From Bacteroidales bacterium (lineage in GTDB: Bacteria; Bacteroidota; Bacteroidia; Bacteroidales; FEN-979): a DNA stretch of 64,000 bases. The stretch's first letter is position 1. Each line of letters starts with the position of its first letter. Positions 1-8,378 of the stretch are shown in pieces. The stretch lies in assembly GCA_025355465.1 (NCBI GenBank), contig JANXZO010000048.1, forward strand, positions 22,869 to 86,868. Direction: 5' to 3'. The position numbers were made by a program, and so were the translations under genes. The notes below the pieces were generated by a model. That model did not search any database and was not told the origin of the DNA. It saw nothing but the letters and a program-made list of their open reading frames with translations.

Positions 1-1254
1 CTCGTTGATTGCAATGCGCAGTCCCATTCCGGTGCAAAGGTGCAGGCGGTCGGCGCTTTTGTTAAAATAGAAGCTTTGTTTCTCAACCGGTACCGAGTTG
101 ATGTTTACAGGATGATCCTGCACCACCATCCCACCATCCAGGAAACCTGTGAGTCCAAGATAGATATTTTGTTTCAGGATCGTGCTTCGCAGAAATTTCC
201 ACCGGAGTTCCACATTGCCGAATACCACCCCGTCGCCCACCACCCTGTTGCGCATCATGCCACGAATGGTGCGTGCACCGCCCAGTCCGTCGGGTTTGGT
301 GGTGAGTGAATAGGAACTGTAGATGTAAGGCATGATGTAATACGGCGTAGTGCCCCCGATGGTGCCCTGGTAGCTCAGCTGATAGGCCGCAACCAGCTTC
401 TTTTTCACCAGCGGGATGTATTGACGCTGGGTAAGTACCAGTTTTACAAAGGCATAGGGGTTGTTTCCGAGGAATGTGGGTGCCATGAGAAGCATGGCCT
501 CAGACCAGAAACCTTTGTCGGGTGCGGCTTCACTGTTACGGGTGTCGTAAACGAGTCCTACCTTCAGATACACAGTCGTTCCGCCGTTTACCTCGTCGGG
601 TTTGATGAGTTGATAGCCTACATAATCATCATAGAGCAAGGCCGTATCCGGAAGCTTGTTTTCGTCGCTCTTTCCTTTATTGATACGGTTGATATCCACA
701 GTAGCTGTACGGATATCAATGACATTTATCCCGGCCAGCCAGCGAAGTTTCTGCCCGGCAAGGGGACCCTGAAAGTCGACCAATGCACGAAGCATCTTTC
801 GTTCCTGCTTGTAAAACACCCGCGAAATATAATCCGCTGCACCTTGTTGTGTGATTGAGTTGATGTAATTTGCCTCTGCGCCATTAAAGCCATAAAAATC
901 GAGTGCTCTTTCGGTAAGGTAATCCACATCGGCCGTAACCCTGATCCTGCCGGGAATGAGGTATTTCGAATCGTAGAAGAGCTGGTAAACCGCGCTCCCC
1001 TTGGTAAACCAGGAGGCTTCGGCATAGATGGTGTGTTTGTATTCGGGGTAGGTGGAGCCGTCGCCGTAATTGAATACCTGTCCGAGGGCTCCAAGCTGCA
1101 ACCCCTGATCGGCATCGTAGGCTACTACAGGCAGGGCAGCCCAGGTCCACCCTTTCCGCTTCTTTTCCCGGGTAGGCAACGAGGCGGAATCTGCCTGCGA
1201 AAACAGTGAAAGGGTAAAACTCAGCGCGGTAAATAACAGGAGGTATCTTTTCAT
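1..1254 (-). CDS. Omp85 (BamA/TamA-type) outer-membrane barrel protein, partial
   Basis: Reading the minus strand from ATG at 1254, the frame stays open for 418 codons to the left edge, so the C-terminus lies outside the window. The protein starts with a signal peptide (MKRYLLLFTALSFTLSLFSQ) and then has alternating aromatic/polar strands typical of a 16-strand barrel. The segment around residues 325-350, with RTIRGMMRNRVVGDG followed by NVELRWKF, resembles the RG-x-R-x-G and strand signature of the Omp85/bacterial surface antigen domain. POTRA domains are not evident, so this looks like a barrel-only member; its substrate is unknown. The next gene upstream on the same strand ends 10 bases away. 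Confidence 0.8.
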   Translation of the reverse strand, partial: MKRYLLLFTALSFTLSLFSQADSASLPTREKKRKGWTWAALPVVAYDADQGLQLGALGQVFNYGDGSTYPEYKHTIYAEASWFTKGSAVYQLFYDSKYLIPGRIRVTADVDYLTERALDFYGFNGAEANYINSITQQGAADYISRVFYKQERKMLRALVDFQGPLAGQKLRWLAGINVIDIRTATVDINRINKGKSDENKLPDTALLYDDYVGYQLIKPDEVNGGTTVYLKVGLVYDTRNSEAAPDKGFWSEAMLLMAPTFLGNNPYAFVKLVLTQRQYIPLVKKKLVAAYQLSYQGTIGGTTPYYIMPYIYSSYSLTTKPDGLGGARTIRGMMRNRVVGDGVVFGNVELRWKFLRSTILKQNIYLGLTGFLDGGMVVQDHPVNINSVPVEKQSFYFNKSADRLHLCTGMGLRIAINE

Positions 1255-1264
1255 TGCTTCCGTA

Positions 1265-2695
1265 TTATTTCTCATCCGGCTTACCCGGGAACATCTGGAA
1301 TATGAATAAAAAGAGGGTAGATATGCCAATGGAAATGATAGCCAGGTCGGCATTGTCCTTGAAAAATTCAAAGGGATGCGGCTGGAAGGTGGCAATGATC
1401 AGCAAAACCAGAATATAGGCTGTTCCGCTGATGAAACTGGCGAGGGCGGCCACCGGTTTTATTTTCCAGTGAAAAGAGGCCACTGCTGCAGGGATAATGG
1501 TAAACCCCACACCGGTAATAAAGACGATCACCGCCACCAGGTCGCGCAGGAAATAGGCTCCCAGAAAGCTCAATAAAGTGAAGGCGACGATGCCAATACG
1601 GGTGATCTTCATCCGTCGTTTGTCGTCGGACTTCTTTCCGGAGAGTTTGTCGAACCAGTCAACAGCCACAGAAGAGGCAAGCACAAAGATCTGGGTATCA
1701 GCAGAGCTCATGATGGCCGCAAAGATCAGGATCAGCGCGGCGCCAAGCAGCTTGTCGGGCATCAGCAGGGTCAGTCCTTCGGCAAAGGCATCTTTGGCCT
1801 CGATACCCTGAACGTGCACATGGGCTGCCAGTCCCACCATGGTAATGGCAATACCCGTGATGACCGTAAATATTGCTGCGCCGATAAAACCCTTATGTAC
1901 CACCTGGTCTGACTCTGCACCATATACACGCTGCCAGTATTCGGCACTCTGGAAGATGATCAGGATTCCGAAGAGCGTGAAGGCAATGGTCATCCCTACA
2001 TTCATCCGCGAGAAATCGACCAGTTCGGCCGCAAATGACCGCCGGTCGCCCATCATAACCACCCCAAGCAATACCACCATCACGAGGATCACAAGGTACT
2101 GAAAGATGTCGGTGCGGATCACGCTGCGGAAACCTCCGGCCAAAAGGTAGGTGGCGATGATGGAGCTGGAGATAAGCAGTCCGGTTTCATACGACCAGCC
2201 GCTGATGTTGGCCAGGATTGAGCTCCCGGCGATGAACTGGTTGAGCAGCATTCCCGAATAAACGAAAAGCAGGATTACCGCCGAAGCCAGCCCCACCTGC
2301 TTGCTGATCCTGAAGTTAAACCAGTCGGAGAGTGTATAGAATTGCTTTTCGCCGCTGAATTTCCGGAGTTTCATTGCATACGGGATGAAAATGATAAAGC
2401 CGATAGCGGTTCCTGCAAAAACGGCAATAGCCGAGATTCCGAAGCGGTAAACATACGCTGTATAAGCCACCAAAGCCGCTCCCCCGATATAACTGGCCAC
2501 CACCGAAGTTACGAATCCGATGATTCCGATCTTTCTCCCGGCGATCATGAAATCGGAGTCGGTCTTCCGCCGTGAGGCATAAAGTCCGATACCGAGGCAG
2601 GTTAGTGCATACAGGACCAGCAGGATGATGTCAAACGGGCAGAGCCGGCTGTCTGGAAGATCGATAAAGAGTTTGTCCATCGATTCTGAAGGCAT
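1265..2695 (-). CDS. Sodium:solute symporter (SSS family)
   Basis: A 476-residue polytopic inner-membrane protein with about 13 hydrophobic segments. The N-terminal run DIILLVLYALTCLGIGLYAS followed by SDFMIAGRKIG is the usual start of solute:sodium symporters, and the core has the family pattern of glycine- and serine-rich helices (SSADTQIFVLASSVAVDWF around residues 330-350). The transported substrate cannot be read from sequence; proline, pantothenate, sugar and purine-type SSS proteins look alike at this level. It starts 2 bases from the end of the CPBP protease gene and is probably co-transcribed with it and with the barrel gene downstream. Confidence 0.85.
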   Translation of the reverse strand: MPSESMDKLFIDLPDSRLCPFDIILLVLYALTCLGIGLYASRRKTDSDFMIAGRKIGIIGFVTSVVASYIGGAALVAYTAYVYRFGISAIAVFAGTAIGFIIFIPYAMKLRKFSGEKQFYTLSDWFNFRISKQVGLASAVILLFVYSGMLLNQFIAGSSILANISGWSYETGLLISSSIIATYLLAGGFRSVIRTDIFQYLVILVMVVLLGVVMMGDRRSFAAELVDFSRMNVGMTIAFTLFGILIIFQSAEYWQRVYGAESDQVVHKGFIGAAIFTVITGIAITMVGLAAHVHVQGIEAKDAFAEGLTLLMPDKLLGAALILIFAAIMSSADTQIFVLASSVAVDWFDKLSGKKSDDKRRMKITRIGIVAFTLLSFLGAYFLRDLVAVIVFITGVGFTIIPAAVASFHWKIKPVAALASFISGTAYILVLLIIATFQPHPFEFFKDNADLAIISIGISTLFLFIFQMFPGKPDEK

Positions 2696-2697
2696 CT

Positions 2698-3591
2698 TTA
2701 AAGTCGTTTTCGTATGAGGAAGAGGATCATGGCGGAGATCACAGAACTTACGAGGATCACAGACAAGTTGTCGGAGGCACCAAAATTCTCATAATTCCCG
2801 ATGAACAGGTTATGCTGGGCAAGGTAGGCGAAGATGATGACCGATCCGTTGTTGATGAGGTGAGCCCAGATGGGGAGCCAGAGCGATCCCGACCAGTAGA
2901 AAAGATAGCCGAAAAACATGCCCAGTATCATGCGCGGAAGGAATCCATAGAACTGCATATGCATGGCGGAGAATAAGAAGGCAGACAGGAAAATGGCGGT
3001 GTGCGCATTCCCGAGCCAGTCGCGGAGCAGTCGTTGCAGTACACCGCGGAAAAGCAGCTCCTCTCCTACAGAGGGCAATATGGCGATCATGAAAAAATTG
3101 AACAGGAAAATACCGAAGCTGTCCATTTTCATGAAGGCCTCCGTTAGTTTTGCTGCCTCTGCTTCCGTCGTCTTCATCCACTCCTCAACGCCGTGAAGGG
3201 CAGCCGGCAGCTTCATCATTTCATTCACGGAAACCATCCAGTTGATCAGGGGCAATGCCGTGAACAGGAGGGTTAACACCAGCAGGTAAACCAGGGGCCG
3301 GGTGGGCTTTTCAAGTCCCAGGAAGGAACGGCTGCTTCCTCCGAAGAGGTATCCGGCGAGCAGGGCGGGGAGGATGAAAAGGCCGAACGCCTGGATCACC
3401 TGAAGGTACCTGAGCAGGTTCATGGTATGCGGGTCGCCATAATTTGAGAAACTACCTGTCAGGTCATTGAACCCTTTTCCGAAAAGCGGTACTGCCAGTA
3501 GCAGACCGATGATAAAGATGATCGAAAAGACGGCGATAATCAGCAGGATGGTAAAGAGTAAACGACTAACCGGGGTCAGTCCGCTGAGCAT
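2698..3591 (-). CDS. CPBP-family intramembrane metalloprotease
   Basis: A polytopic membrane protein with the three conserved CPBP (Abi/Rce1-like) motifs: GEELLFRG (EExxxR) near residue 175, FLFSAMHMQFYG (FxxxH) near 205 and WAHLINN (HxxxN) near 243. These residues bind the catalytic metal within the membrane. Family members process prenylated proteins, bacteriocin-related peptides or anti-sigma factors; the target here is unknown. I prefer ATG at 3591; a GTG at 3612 is also in frame, but the divergent dusB promoter begins at 3598. Likely first gene of a leftward operon with the symporter. Confidence 0.82.
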   Translation of the reverse strand: MLSGLTPVSRLLFTILLIIAVFSIIFIIGLLLAVPLFGKGFNDLTGSFSNYGDPHTMNLLRYLQVIQAFGLFILPALLAGYLFGGSSRSFLGLEKPTRPLVYLLVLTLLFTALPLINWMVSVNEMMKLPAALHGVEEWMKTTEAEAAKLTEAFMKMDSFGIFLFNFFMIAILPSVGEELLFRGVLQRLLRDWLGNAHTAIFLSAFLFSAMHMQFYGFLPRMILGMFFGYLFYWSGSLWLPIWAHLINNGSVIIFAYLAQHNLFIGNYENFGASDNLSVILVSSVISAMILFLIRKRL

Positions 3592-3597
3592 TGGTGT

Positions 3598-3630
3598 TTT
3601 GGCAACGTGCACGTATTTTGGCTATTTTTG
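3598..3630 (+). promoter_or_regulatory. Bacteroidota-type promoter of dusB
   Basis: TTTG at 3598-3601 and TATTTTTG at 3623-3630 fit the Bacteroides consensus (TTTG, 21-base spacer, TAnnTTTG). Transcription should begin near 3636, about 13 bases before the TTG start of dusB. The -33 box lies just outside the preferred ATG of the divergent CPBP gene. Confidence 0.6.
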
Positions 3631-3648
3631 CTGCTAAATTAGCACAAT

Positions 3649-4626
3649 TTGGCAAAGATTGAAAATATCGATGTGGGTACTTTTCCACTCTTCCTGGCCC
3701 CGATGGAAGACATTTCCGACTCACCGTTCCGCGCCATCTGTAAGGATTACGGTGCCGATGTACTCATCAGTGAATTCATCTCTGCCGAGGGCCTTATTCG
3801 CGATGCACTGAAAAGCAAACTGAAGATGGGTTATGAGCCAAAGGAGCGTCCCATCGGGATCCAGATCTTTGGCAGCAATGTAGCGTCCATGATGCGGGCT
3901 GCTGAGGTGGCGGAGGCGGCCATGCCTGATTTCATCGATCTGAACTTTGGTTGCCCGGTGCGCAAGATCGTGATGAAGGGCGGTGGAGCAGCGCTGTTAC
4001 AGGATATTCCAAAAATGATCTGCATGGCCGAATCGGTGGTGAAAACCATCCGCCTTCCGGTTACCGTTAAAACCCGTCTGGGGTGGGACGATGCGCACAA
4101 GGACATTGTGGACATTGCCGAACGGTTACAGGATGCGGGGATTTCAGCCATCGGAATTCATGGTCGAACGAGGGCACAGCTCTATGGCGGTGCGGCCGAC
4201 TGGACACTCATTGGCGAGGTTAAGAACAATCCGCGAATGACCATTCCGGTGTGGGGTAACGGCGACATTGATTCAGGGAGCAAGGCGCTGGAGATGAAAA
4301 ACCGTTTCGGTGTTGATGGCATTATGATTGGTCGCGCGGCAACCGGTAATCCATGGATTTTCGGTGAGGTGAAACGGGCTATTGCACAACTTGAACCCCC
4401 ACCGGCCCCGCCTATGTCGGAGCGTCTTGCGGTGGTTCGCCGGCACATCGCCAACTCCATAATCTACAAAGGCGAACGCACTACGCTGTATGAGCTGCGA
4501 CGTTTTTATGCCCCCTATTTCCGCGGCGTTCCCGACTTTAAAAAATACCGTATGCGGCTGGTAACGGCCAACGATTTTGAAATAGTGGAGGCTGTTTTGG
4601 CTGAGATTGAGAGAGAGAATTGTTGA
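3649..4626 (+). CDS. dusB: tRNA-dihydrouridine synthase (DusB type)
   Basis: A 325-residue FMN-dependent enzyme that reduces uridine to dihydrouridine in tRNA. It has the N-terminal APMEDISDSPFR motif (residues 17-28), the catalytic cysteine in NFGCPVRK (Cys102), the FMN/tRNA-contacting GIHGRTRAQLYGG segment and the phosphate-binding GIMIGRAATGNPW segment. Length and order are normal for DusB. The start is TTG at 3649: an in-frame stop sits three codons upstream, and translation from there gives the expected N-terminus (AKIENIDVGTFPLFLAPMED). Confidence 0.93.
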   Translation: MAKIENIDVGTFPLFLAPMEDISDSPFRAICKDYGADVLISEFISAEGLIRDALKSKLKMGYEPKERPIGIQIFGSNVASMMRAAEVAEAAMPDFIDLNFGCPVRKIVMKGGGAALLQDIPKMICMAESVVKTIRLPVTVKTRLGWDDAHKDIVDIAERLQDAGISAIGIHGRTRAQLYGGAADWTLIGEVKNNPRMTIPVWGNGDIDSGSKALEMKNRFGVDGIMIGRAATGNPWIFGEVKRAIAQLEPPPAPPMSERLAVVRRHIANSIIYKGERTTLYELRRFYAPYFRGVPDFKKYRMRLVTANDFEIVEAVLAEIERENC

Positions 4627-4627
4627 A

Positions 4628-5383
4628 TCAGAACCTGCGTTCGACAAGCTCCTTCAACTTTGTAAATGCCACCGATCCTGTATCCCAGAAATTTTTGCGT
4701 TTGACCAGATCGAGGAATTCACCAGCCTGGCCGAGGGTGCGGAAGCCATTGAGTGTTTCGATGGTTTCGTTGTATTCACGCAGGTTGCCTTCGAAAAGCT
4801 CATTGATGAACATGAACTTATCGTTGATGGTAATGGCAGTTTTCAGGTTGTCGATCCGTTGCGCGGGGATTTTGGGTTCGAATGTTTTGTTGCGGGCCTC
4901 TTTGAGTTTAATATTGAAAGTCGGCTCCTCCACGGCAAAAAGGTCCATCGTTTCAGGTTTTTGTACCCGCTTTACAGGCGCCTCCTTTTTTATCTCCCGT
5001 GAAACAGGTTTAAATGGCAGATCTGCCGGAACAACCGGAGCAGCGGGTGGATCTTCCTTTTCCGAATCAGGTCCGGCAGGTTTGTCGAACCTGATGGTCA
5101 CGCCGGTGCCTGTGGTTTTGGCAGATATTCCGGCCATTGATCTTGTGCCGTCAGACGCCTCATTTCTCATCTCGGCACGTCCACCGGTACGCAGATCAAC
5201 AGGCACCACATCATTGAGCCGTTCCAGTACCCGCATGCTTTCATACATTTTGCGTACGTTTTCCATGAGGATGTCGAATTCGATCTGGGGGATCTTCGTG
5301 TCGTATTTCCGGATGGCTTCGAACTGCTCATTGATTGCTTCCAGCAGCCAGCGAAGCTCATCTTTAATGATTTCCTTATTCAT
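4628..5383 (-). CDS. Conserved Bacteroidota protein of unknown function, coiled-coil ends
   Basis: A 251-residue cytoplasmic protein with no signal peptide or membrane segment. The N-terminal ~70 residues are charged and helical (ELRWLLEAINEQFEAIRKY), the middle (about 75-150) is low-complexity and rich in Pro, Lys and Glu, and the C-terminal ~80 residues are helical again (FINELFEGNLREYNETIETL). It resembles a hypothetical protein frequently seen in Bacteroidales genomes; I recognise no catalytic motif. It converges with dusB, ending 2 bases away, and diverges from tdk. A scaffolding role would be speculation. Confidence 0.7.
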   Translation of the reverse strand: MNKEIIKDELRWLLEAINEQFEAIRKYDTKIPQIEFDILMENVRKMYESMRVLERLNDVVPVDLRTGGRAEMRNEASDGTRSMAGISAKTTGTGVTIRFDKPAGPDSEKEDPPAAPVVPADLPFKPVSREIKKEAPVKRVQKPETMDLFAVEEPTFNIKLKEARNKTFEPKIPAQRIDNLKTAITINDKFMFINELFEGNLREYNETIETLNGFRTLGQAGEFLDLVKRKNFWDTGSVAFTKLKELVERRF

Positions 5384-5417
5384 GTGCCGTTGATTATCGG
5401 GAAGGCGGAAAAAGTTG

Positions 5418-5425
5418 TATTTTTG
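5418..5425 (+). promoter_or_regulatory. Putative -7 box of tdk promoter
   Basis: TATTTTTG matches the TAnnTTTG element. The upstream TTG at 5390-5392 is further away (25 bases) than usual, so the -33 box is uncertain. The predicted leader to the tdk ATG at 5501 is about 70 bases. Confidence 0.4.
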
Positions 5426-5500
5426 CGATCAACCCAGCCATAAAGATACATCATTTGCAAGGTGTCCTGGTTGCGCACCGCCATAAAAGTTATCCACAGG

Positions 5501-6073
5501 ATGCTCCTGGAAAAAAATAAATCAGTTAACCGCCTTGGGTGGATCGAAGTGATCTGCGGCTCCATGTTCTCAGGCAAAACCGAAGAGCTGATACGTCGGC
5601 TGAAACGGGCCCGTATCGCCAGACAGAAGGTTGAGATTTTCAAGCCTGCCATCGACACCCGTTACGACGATGTAAACGTGGTGTCGCACGACACCAACTC
5701 CATCCTGTCGACCCCGGTCGAAGCTTCCTCCCAGATCCTGCTACTCACCAACGATGTGGATGTGGTAGGCATAGACGAGGCACAATTTTTCGACAACGAG
5801 CTCGCCTCCGTGTGCAACACCCTTGCCAACCAAGGCATCCGCGTTATCGTGGCCGGTCTCGATATGGATTACCTGGGCAAACCTTTCGGTCCTATGCCGT
5901 CGCTCATTGCCATCGCCGAAGAGGTGATCAAGGTGCACGCTATTTGCATGAACTGTGGCGACATTTCACAATACACTCACCGGAAGGTGAATGACGACCA
6001 CCTCGTCATGCTCGGCGAAACCGACAGCTACGAGCCGCTGTGCCGACGGTGTTACCTCGAAAAAACGAGTTAA
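5501..6073 (+). CDS. tdk: Thymidine kinase
   Basis: A 190-residue type II thymidine kinase that phosphorylates deoxythymidine for nucleotide salvage. It shows the P-loop GSMFSGKT (residues 20-27), the DEAQFFD Walker-B-like motif near residue 88, the substrate lasso region and two CxxC pairs (CMNCGD and CRRCYLE) that bind structural zinc. ATG at 5501 was chosen over in-frame GTG/TTG codons upstream because it gives the usual short N-terminus before the [12 protein letters not shown] strand. The stop codon forms the first bases of an 8-base repeat array. Confidence 0.95.
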   Translation: MLLEKNKSVNRLGWIEVICGSMFSGKTEELIRRLKRARIARQKVEIFKPAIDTRYDDVNVVSHDTNSILSTPVEASSQILLLTNDVDVVGIDEAQFFDNELASVCNTLANQGIRVIVAGLDMDYLGKPFGPMPSLIAIAEEVIKVHAICMNCGDISQYTHRKVNDDHLVMLGETDSYEPLCRRCYLEKTS

Positions 6074-6115
6074 TGTAGTAATGTGGTGATGTGGTAATGT
6101 GATGATGTGGTAATT
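6073..6115. repeat. Octamer tandem array, ATGTGGTA type
   Basis: About five imperfect copies of an 8-base unit (ATGTAGTA, ATGTGGTG, ATGTGGTA, ATGTGATG, ATGTGGTA). The array begins within the tdk stop codon. Its reverse complement is the CACATTAC unit found on the other side of the following gene at 6591-6645 and again at 61.1 kb. Confidence 0.85.
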
Positions 6116-6131
6116 GAGAAGACTGTTGGGA

Positions 6132-6482
6132 TTATTTAATTGTTGATTTTACAGTAGCAATAATTTTTGATAATACTTTTTTAATAGCAACTACTTTCTC
6201 TTGCAGTATCATTGGGGAGGGATAGGCTTTTGATTCATTACAAAGCAAAAGCCAATATTCCGTCTCGCTGGCTTCCTTGGCAGCAATTTTCATTTTATGA
6301 ATAAAGTCGGCCTTACTTTCAGAATTTTGTGCCTCCCTGACATTTGCCCCAATCGATGTTCCTGATTTTAATAGTTGACTGGCAATAACATATTTCCTTC
6401 TCACCTCAAGAATTTCACAATAAGCTATAATTTCAACCGAAAACTCAAAAGAGAGTTCTTGTATTACATTCCTGCTTTCCAT
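6132..6482 (-). CDS. Four-helix-bundle protein (S23/23S rRNA intervening-sequence type)
   Basis: A 116-residue all-helical protein of the family known from ORFs in 23S rRNA intervening sequences and related to the Avd proteins of diversity-generating retroelements. The family core is clear at residues 30-75: VIASQLLKSGTSIGANVREA followed by SKADFIHKMKIAAKEASETEYW. No reverse transcriptase or template repeat is nearby. The gene stands alone between tdk and a cyclophilin on the opposite strand and is enclosed by inverted octamer arrays. Function is unknown; family members form pentameric barrels that bind nucleic acid in Avd. Confidence 0.9.
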   Translation of the reverse strand: MESRNVIQELSFEFSVEIIAYCEILEVRRKYVIASQLLKSGTSIGANVREAQNSESKADFIHKMKIAAKEASETEYWLLLCNESKAYPSPMILQEKVVAIKKVLSKIIATVKSTIK

Positions 6483-6590
6483 TTCAGATGATTTTGATTA
6501 AGAAATAAACTGAAAACTGATATTTACTTAATCAGAAAAATGGAAAAAGGTAAACCTGATTTTCAAAATAAAATCATTTTACCCCATCAA

Positions 6591-6645
6591 CACATTACCA
6601 CACTACCACATTTTCACATTGGCACATTGGCATATTGGCACATTT
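6591..6645. repeat. Octamer tandem array, CACATTNN type
   Basis: About seven 8-base units (CACATTAC, CACACTAC, CACATTTT, CACATTGG, CACATTGG, CATATTGG, CACATTTT), in inverted orientation relative to the array at 6073-6115. The distal end supplies the upstream part of the cyclophilin promoter. Confidence 0.85.
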
Positions 6646-6657
6646 TTTTTAACTTTG
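6627..6657 (+). promoter_or_regulatory. Promoter of the cyclophilin gene, overlapping repeat array
   Basis: TTGG at 6627-6630 and TAACTTTG at 6650-6657, 19 bases apart, fit the Bacteroidota promoter. The -33-like box lies inside the octamer array, so array changes could tune this promoter (inference). Confidence 0.5.
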
Positions 6658-6681
6658 CATACGCTAAAAACCATACGTCCT

Positions 6682-7266
6682 ATGAAAAAAATTGCCATCC
6701 TGTTATTTGCAACTATATTAGTCAGTAACCTATCCTTGTTTTCTCAAACCAAAACCCAGCCAAAAGTGGTAAAATTCGTGATTCATACCGATTTAGGTGA
6801 CATGAAGGGACAGCTCTACAACGAGACTCCGCAGCACCGTGATAATTTTGTTAAACTGGCCAAGTCGGGTTTCTACGACGGGACACTGTTCCACCGTGTG
6901 ATCATGGGGTTCATGATCCAGGGCGGCGACCCCGATTCGAAGAATGCAAAACCCGGACAGGCGCTGGGCATGGGCGGACCAGGATATACGGTTCCGGCGG
7001 AAATCAAGCCCACCATCACCCACAAACGGGGAGCGCTTGCCGCAGCCCGCATCGGGGGGCCGTCAAATCCGCAGAAAGCCTCTTCCGGCTCGCAATTCTA
7101 CATCGTGCAACCTCAACAGGGTACCCATTTCCTCGATAATGATTACACTGTTTACGGTGAAATCACAGAGGGTTTCGATGTGATCGACAAGATTGCAGCA
7201 GCCCAGAAAGATGAAAGGGACCGCCCGCTGAAAGATATCAAAATGACGATCAAAATTGTTGAATAA
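6682..7266 (+). CDS. Peptidyl-prolyl cis-trans isomerase, cyclophilin type, exported
   Basis: A 194-residue cyclophilin with an N-terminal signal peptide (MKKIAILLFATILVSNLSLF, cut before SQTKTQ). It has the cyclophilin core: FHRVIMGFMIQGGDP (catalytic Arg and the FMIQGGD strand), SSGSQFYIV and the FGEITEG-like VYGEITEGFDVIDK. It should catalyse proline isomerisation during folding of periplasmic or outer-membrane proteins. ATG at 6682 was chosen because it lies just downstream of the promoter and yields a clean signal peptide. pheS follows 8 bases later. Confidence 0.92.
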   Translation: MKKIAILLFATILVSNLSLFSQTKTQPKVVKFVIHTDLGDMKGQLYNETPQHRDNFVKLAKSGFYDGTLFHRVIMGFMIQGGDPDSKNAKPGQALGMGGPGYTVPAEIKPTITHKRGALAAARIGGPSNPQKASSGSQFYIVQPQQGTHFLDNDYTVYGEITEGFDVIDKIAAAQKDERDRPLKDIKMTIKIVE

Positions 7267-7274
7267 CCAGATCC

Positions 7275-8297
7275 ATGAACGATAAAATCCAGCACCTTCT
7301 TGATGAGATCCGTAAGGCTTCTGCGTTGAATGCCGACGAGGTGGAACAGATCCGCCTGAAATTTCTCAGCAAGAAGGGGCTGATTTCAGTTCTCTTCGAT
7401 GAATTCAAAACCGTTCCCGCTGAGAAGAAACGGGAGGTGGGATTGCTTCTCAACGACTTAAAGAGCAAGGCCCAGGAGCGTATTGACGAACTGAAAGCAC
7501 GGTTTGATGGTGTGGAGGAGAAAGCTGCTGCCGGCCTTGATCTCACCCGTCCGGTGGTGAACTCACAACCTGGAACGCGGCACCCGCTTTCGGTGGTACG
7601 CAACCAGATCATCGACATTTTTGCGCGCATCGGATTTACCGTTGCGGAGGGACCTGAGATCGAGGATGACTGGCACAATTTCGGTGCCCTTAATTTCGCT
7701 GCCGACCACCCTGCCCGCGACATGCAGGATACCTTTTTTATCTCCACCAATCCCGAGATCCTGCTGCGTACCCATACCTCGTCGGTGCAAATACGCACCA
7801 TGGAAGAGAGCTCACCTCCGCTGCGGATGATCTTCCCCGGAAGGGTGTTCCGGAACGAAGCCATATCGGCTCGTGCCCATTGCATTTTTCACCAGGTGGA
7901 AGGACTTTATATCGCCAGGAACGTATCCTTTGCAGACCTGAAGCAAACACTCTTGTATTTTGCCAAGGAGATGTTCGGAGAGCAAACTCAGATCCGCCTG
8001 CGCCCTTCTTATTTTCCATTTACCGAACCCTCGGGCGAGATGGATGTAAGCTGCCTGATATGCGGAGGCAAAGGGTGCAATATCTGCAAATATTCAGGAT
8101 GGGTGGAGATTCTTGGCTGCGGCATGGTAAACCCGGCCGTTCTCGAAAACTGTGGCATCGACCCTGACGAATACACCGGTTTCGCCTTCGGTATGGGAAT
8201 TGAACGCATTACCATGCTCAAGTATCAGATCAAAGACCTGAGGCTCTTCTTCGAGAATGATGTGAGGTTCCTGAAACAGTTTACAGGAGCCCTCTAA
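7275..8297 (+). CDS. pheS: Phenylalanine--tRNA ligase alpha subunit
   Basis: A 340-residue class II aminoacyl-tRNA synthetase subunit. The N-terminal ~90 residues form the coiled-coil tRNA-binding arm, followed by the class II core: motif 2 GRVFRNEAISARAHCIFHQVEGL, and motif 3 GFAFGMGIERITMLKY near the end. A cysteine cluster (CLICGGKGCNIC, about residues 256-267) is characteristic of many PheS proteins. The beta subunit is not adjacent, which is common in Bacteroidota. Confidence 0.97.
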   Translation: MNDKIQHLLDEIRKASALNADEVEQIRLKFLSKKGLISVLFDEFKTVPAEKKREVGLLLNDLKSKAQERIDELKARFDGVEEKAAAGLDLTRPVVNSQPGTRHPLSVVRNQIIDIFARIGFTVAEGPEIEDDWHNFGALNFAADHPARDMQDTFFISTNPEILLRTHTSSVQIRTMEESSPPLRMIFPGRVFRNEAISARAHCIFHQVEGLYIARNVSFADLKQTLLYFAKEMFGEQTQIRLRPSYFPFTEPSGEMDVSCLICGGKGCNICKYSGWVEILGCGMVNPAVLENCGIDPDEYTGFAFGMGIERITMLKYQIKDLRLFFENDVRFLKQFTGAL

Positions 8298-8301
8298 AAT
8301 G

Positions 8302-8322
8302 GCGAAATAGCGAAATAGCGAA
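8302..8322. repeat. Octamer tandem array, GCGAAATA type
   Basis: Two exact and one decayed 8-base units (GCGAAATA, GCGAAATA, GCGAAGCG) a few bases after the pheS stop. The same family in reverse orientation (GCCATTTC/ACTATTTC) occurs at 31866-31897. Confidence 0.7.
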
Positions 8323-8378
8323 GCGGAGTTCGGCGGAGTCAACTGGTAAGATCGCGAGTTGGGAGTTACATCAGCACA

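Noticed and set aside
6132-6482. Avd gene of a diversity-generating retroelement
   Set aside because: The protein belongs to the same superfamily, but no reverse transcriptase or template/variable repeat pair was found.
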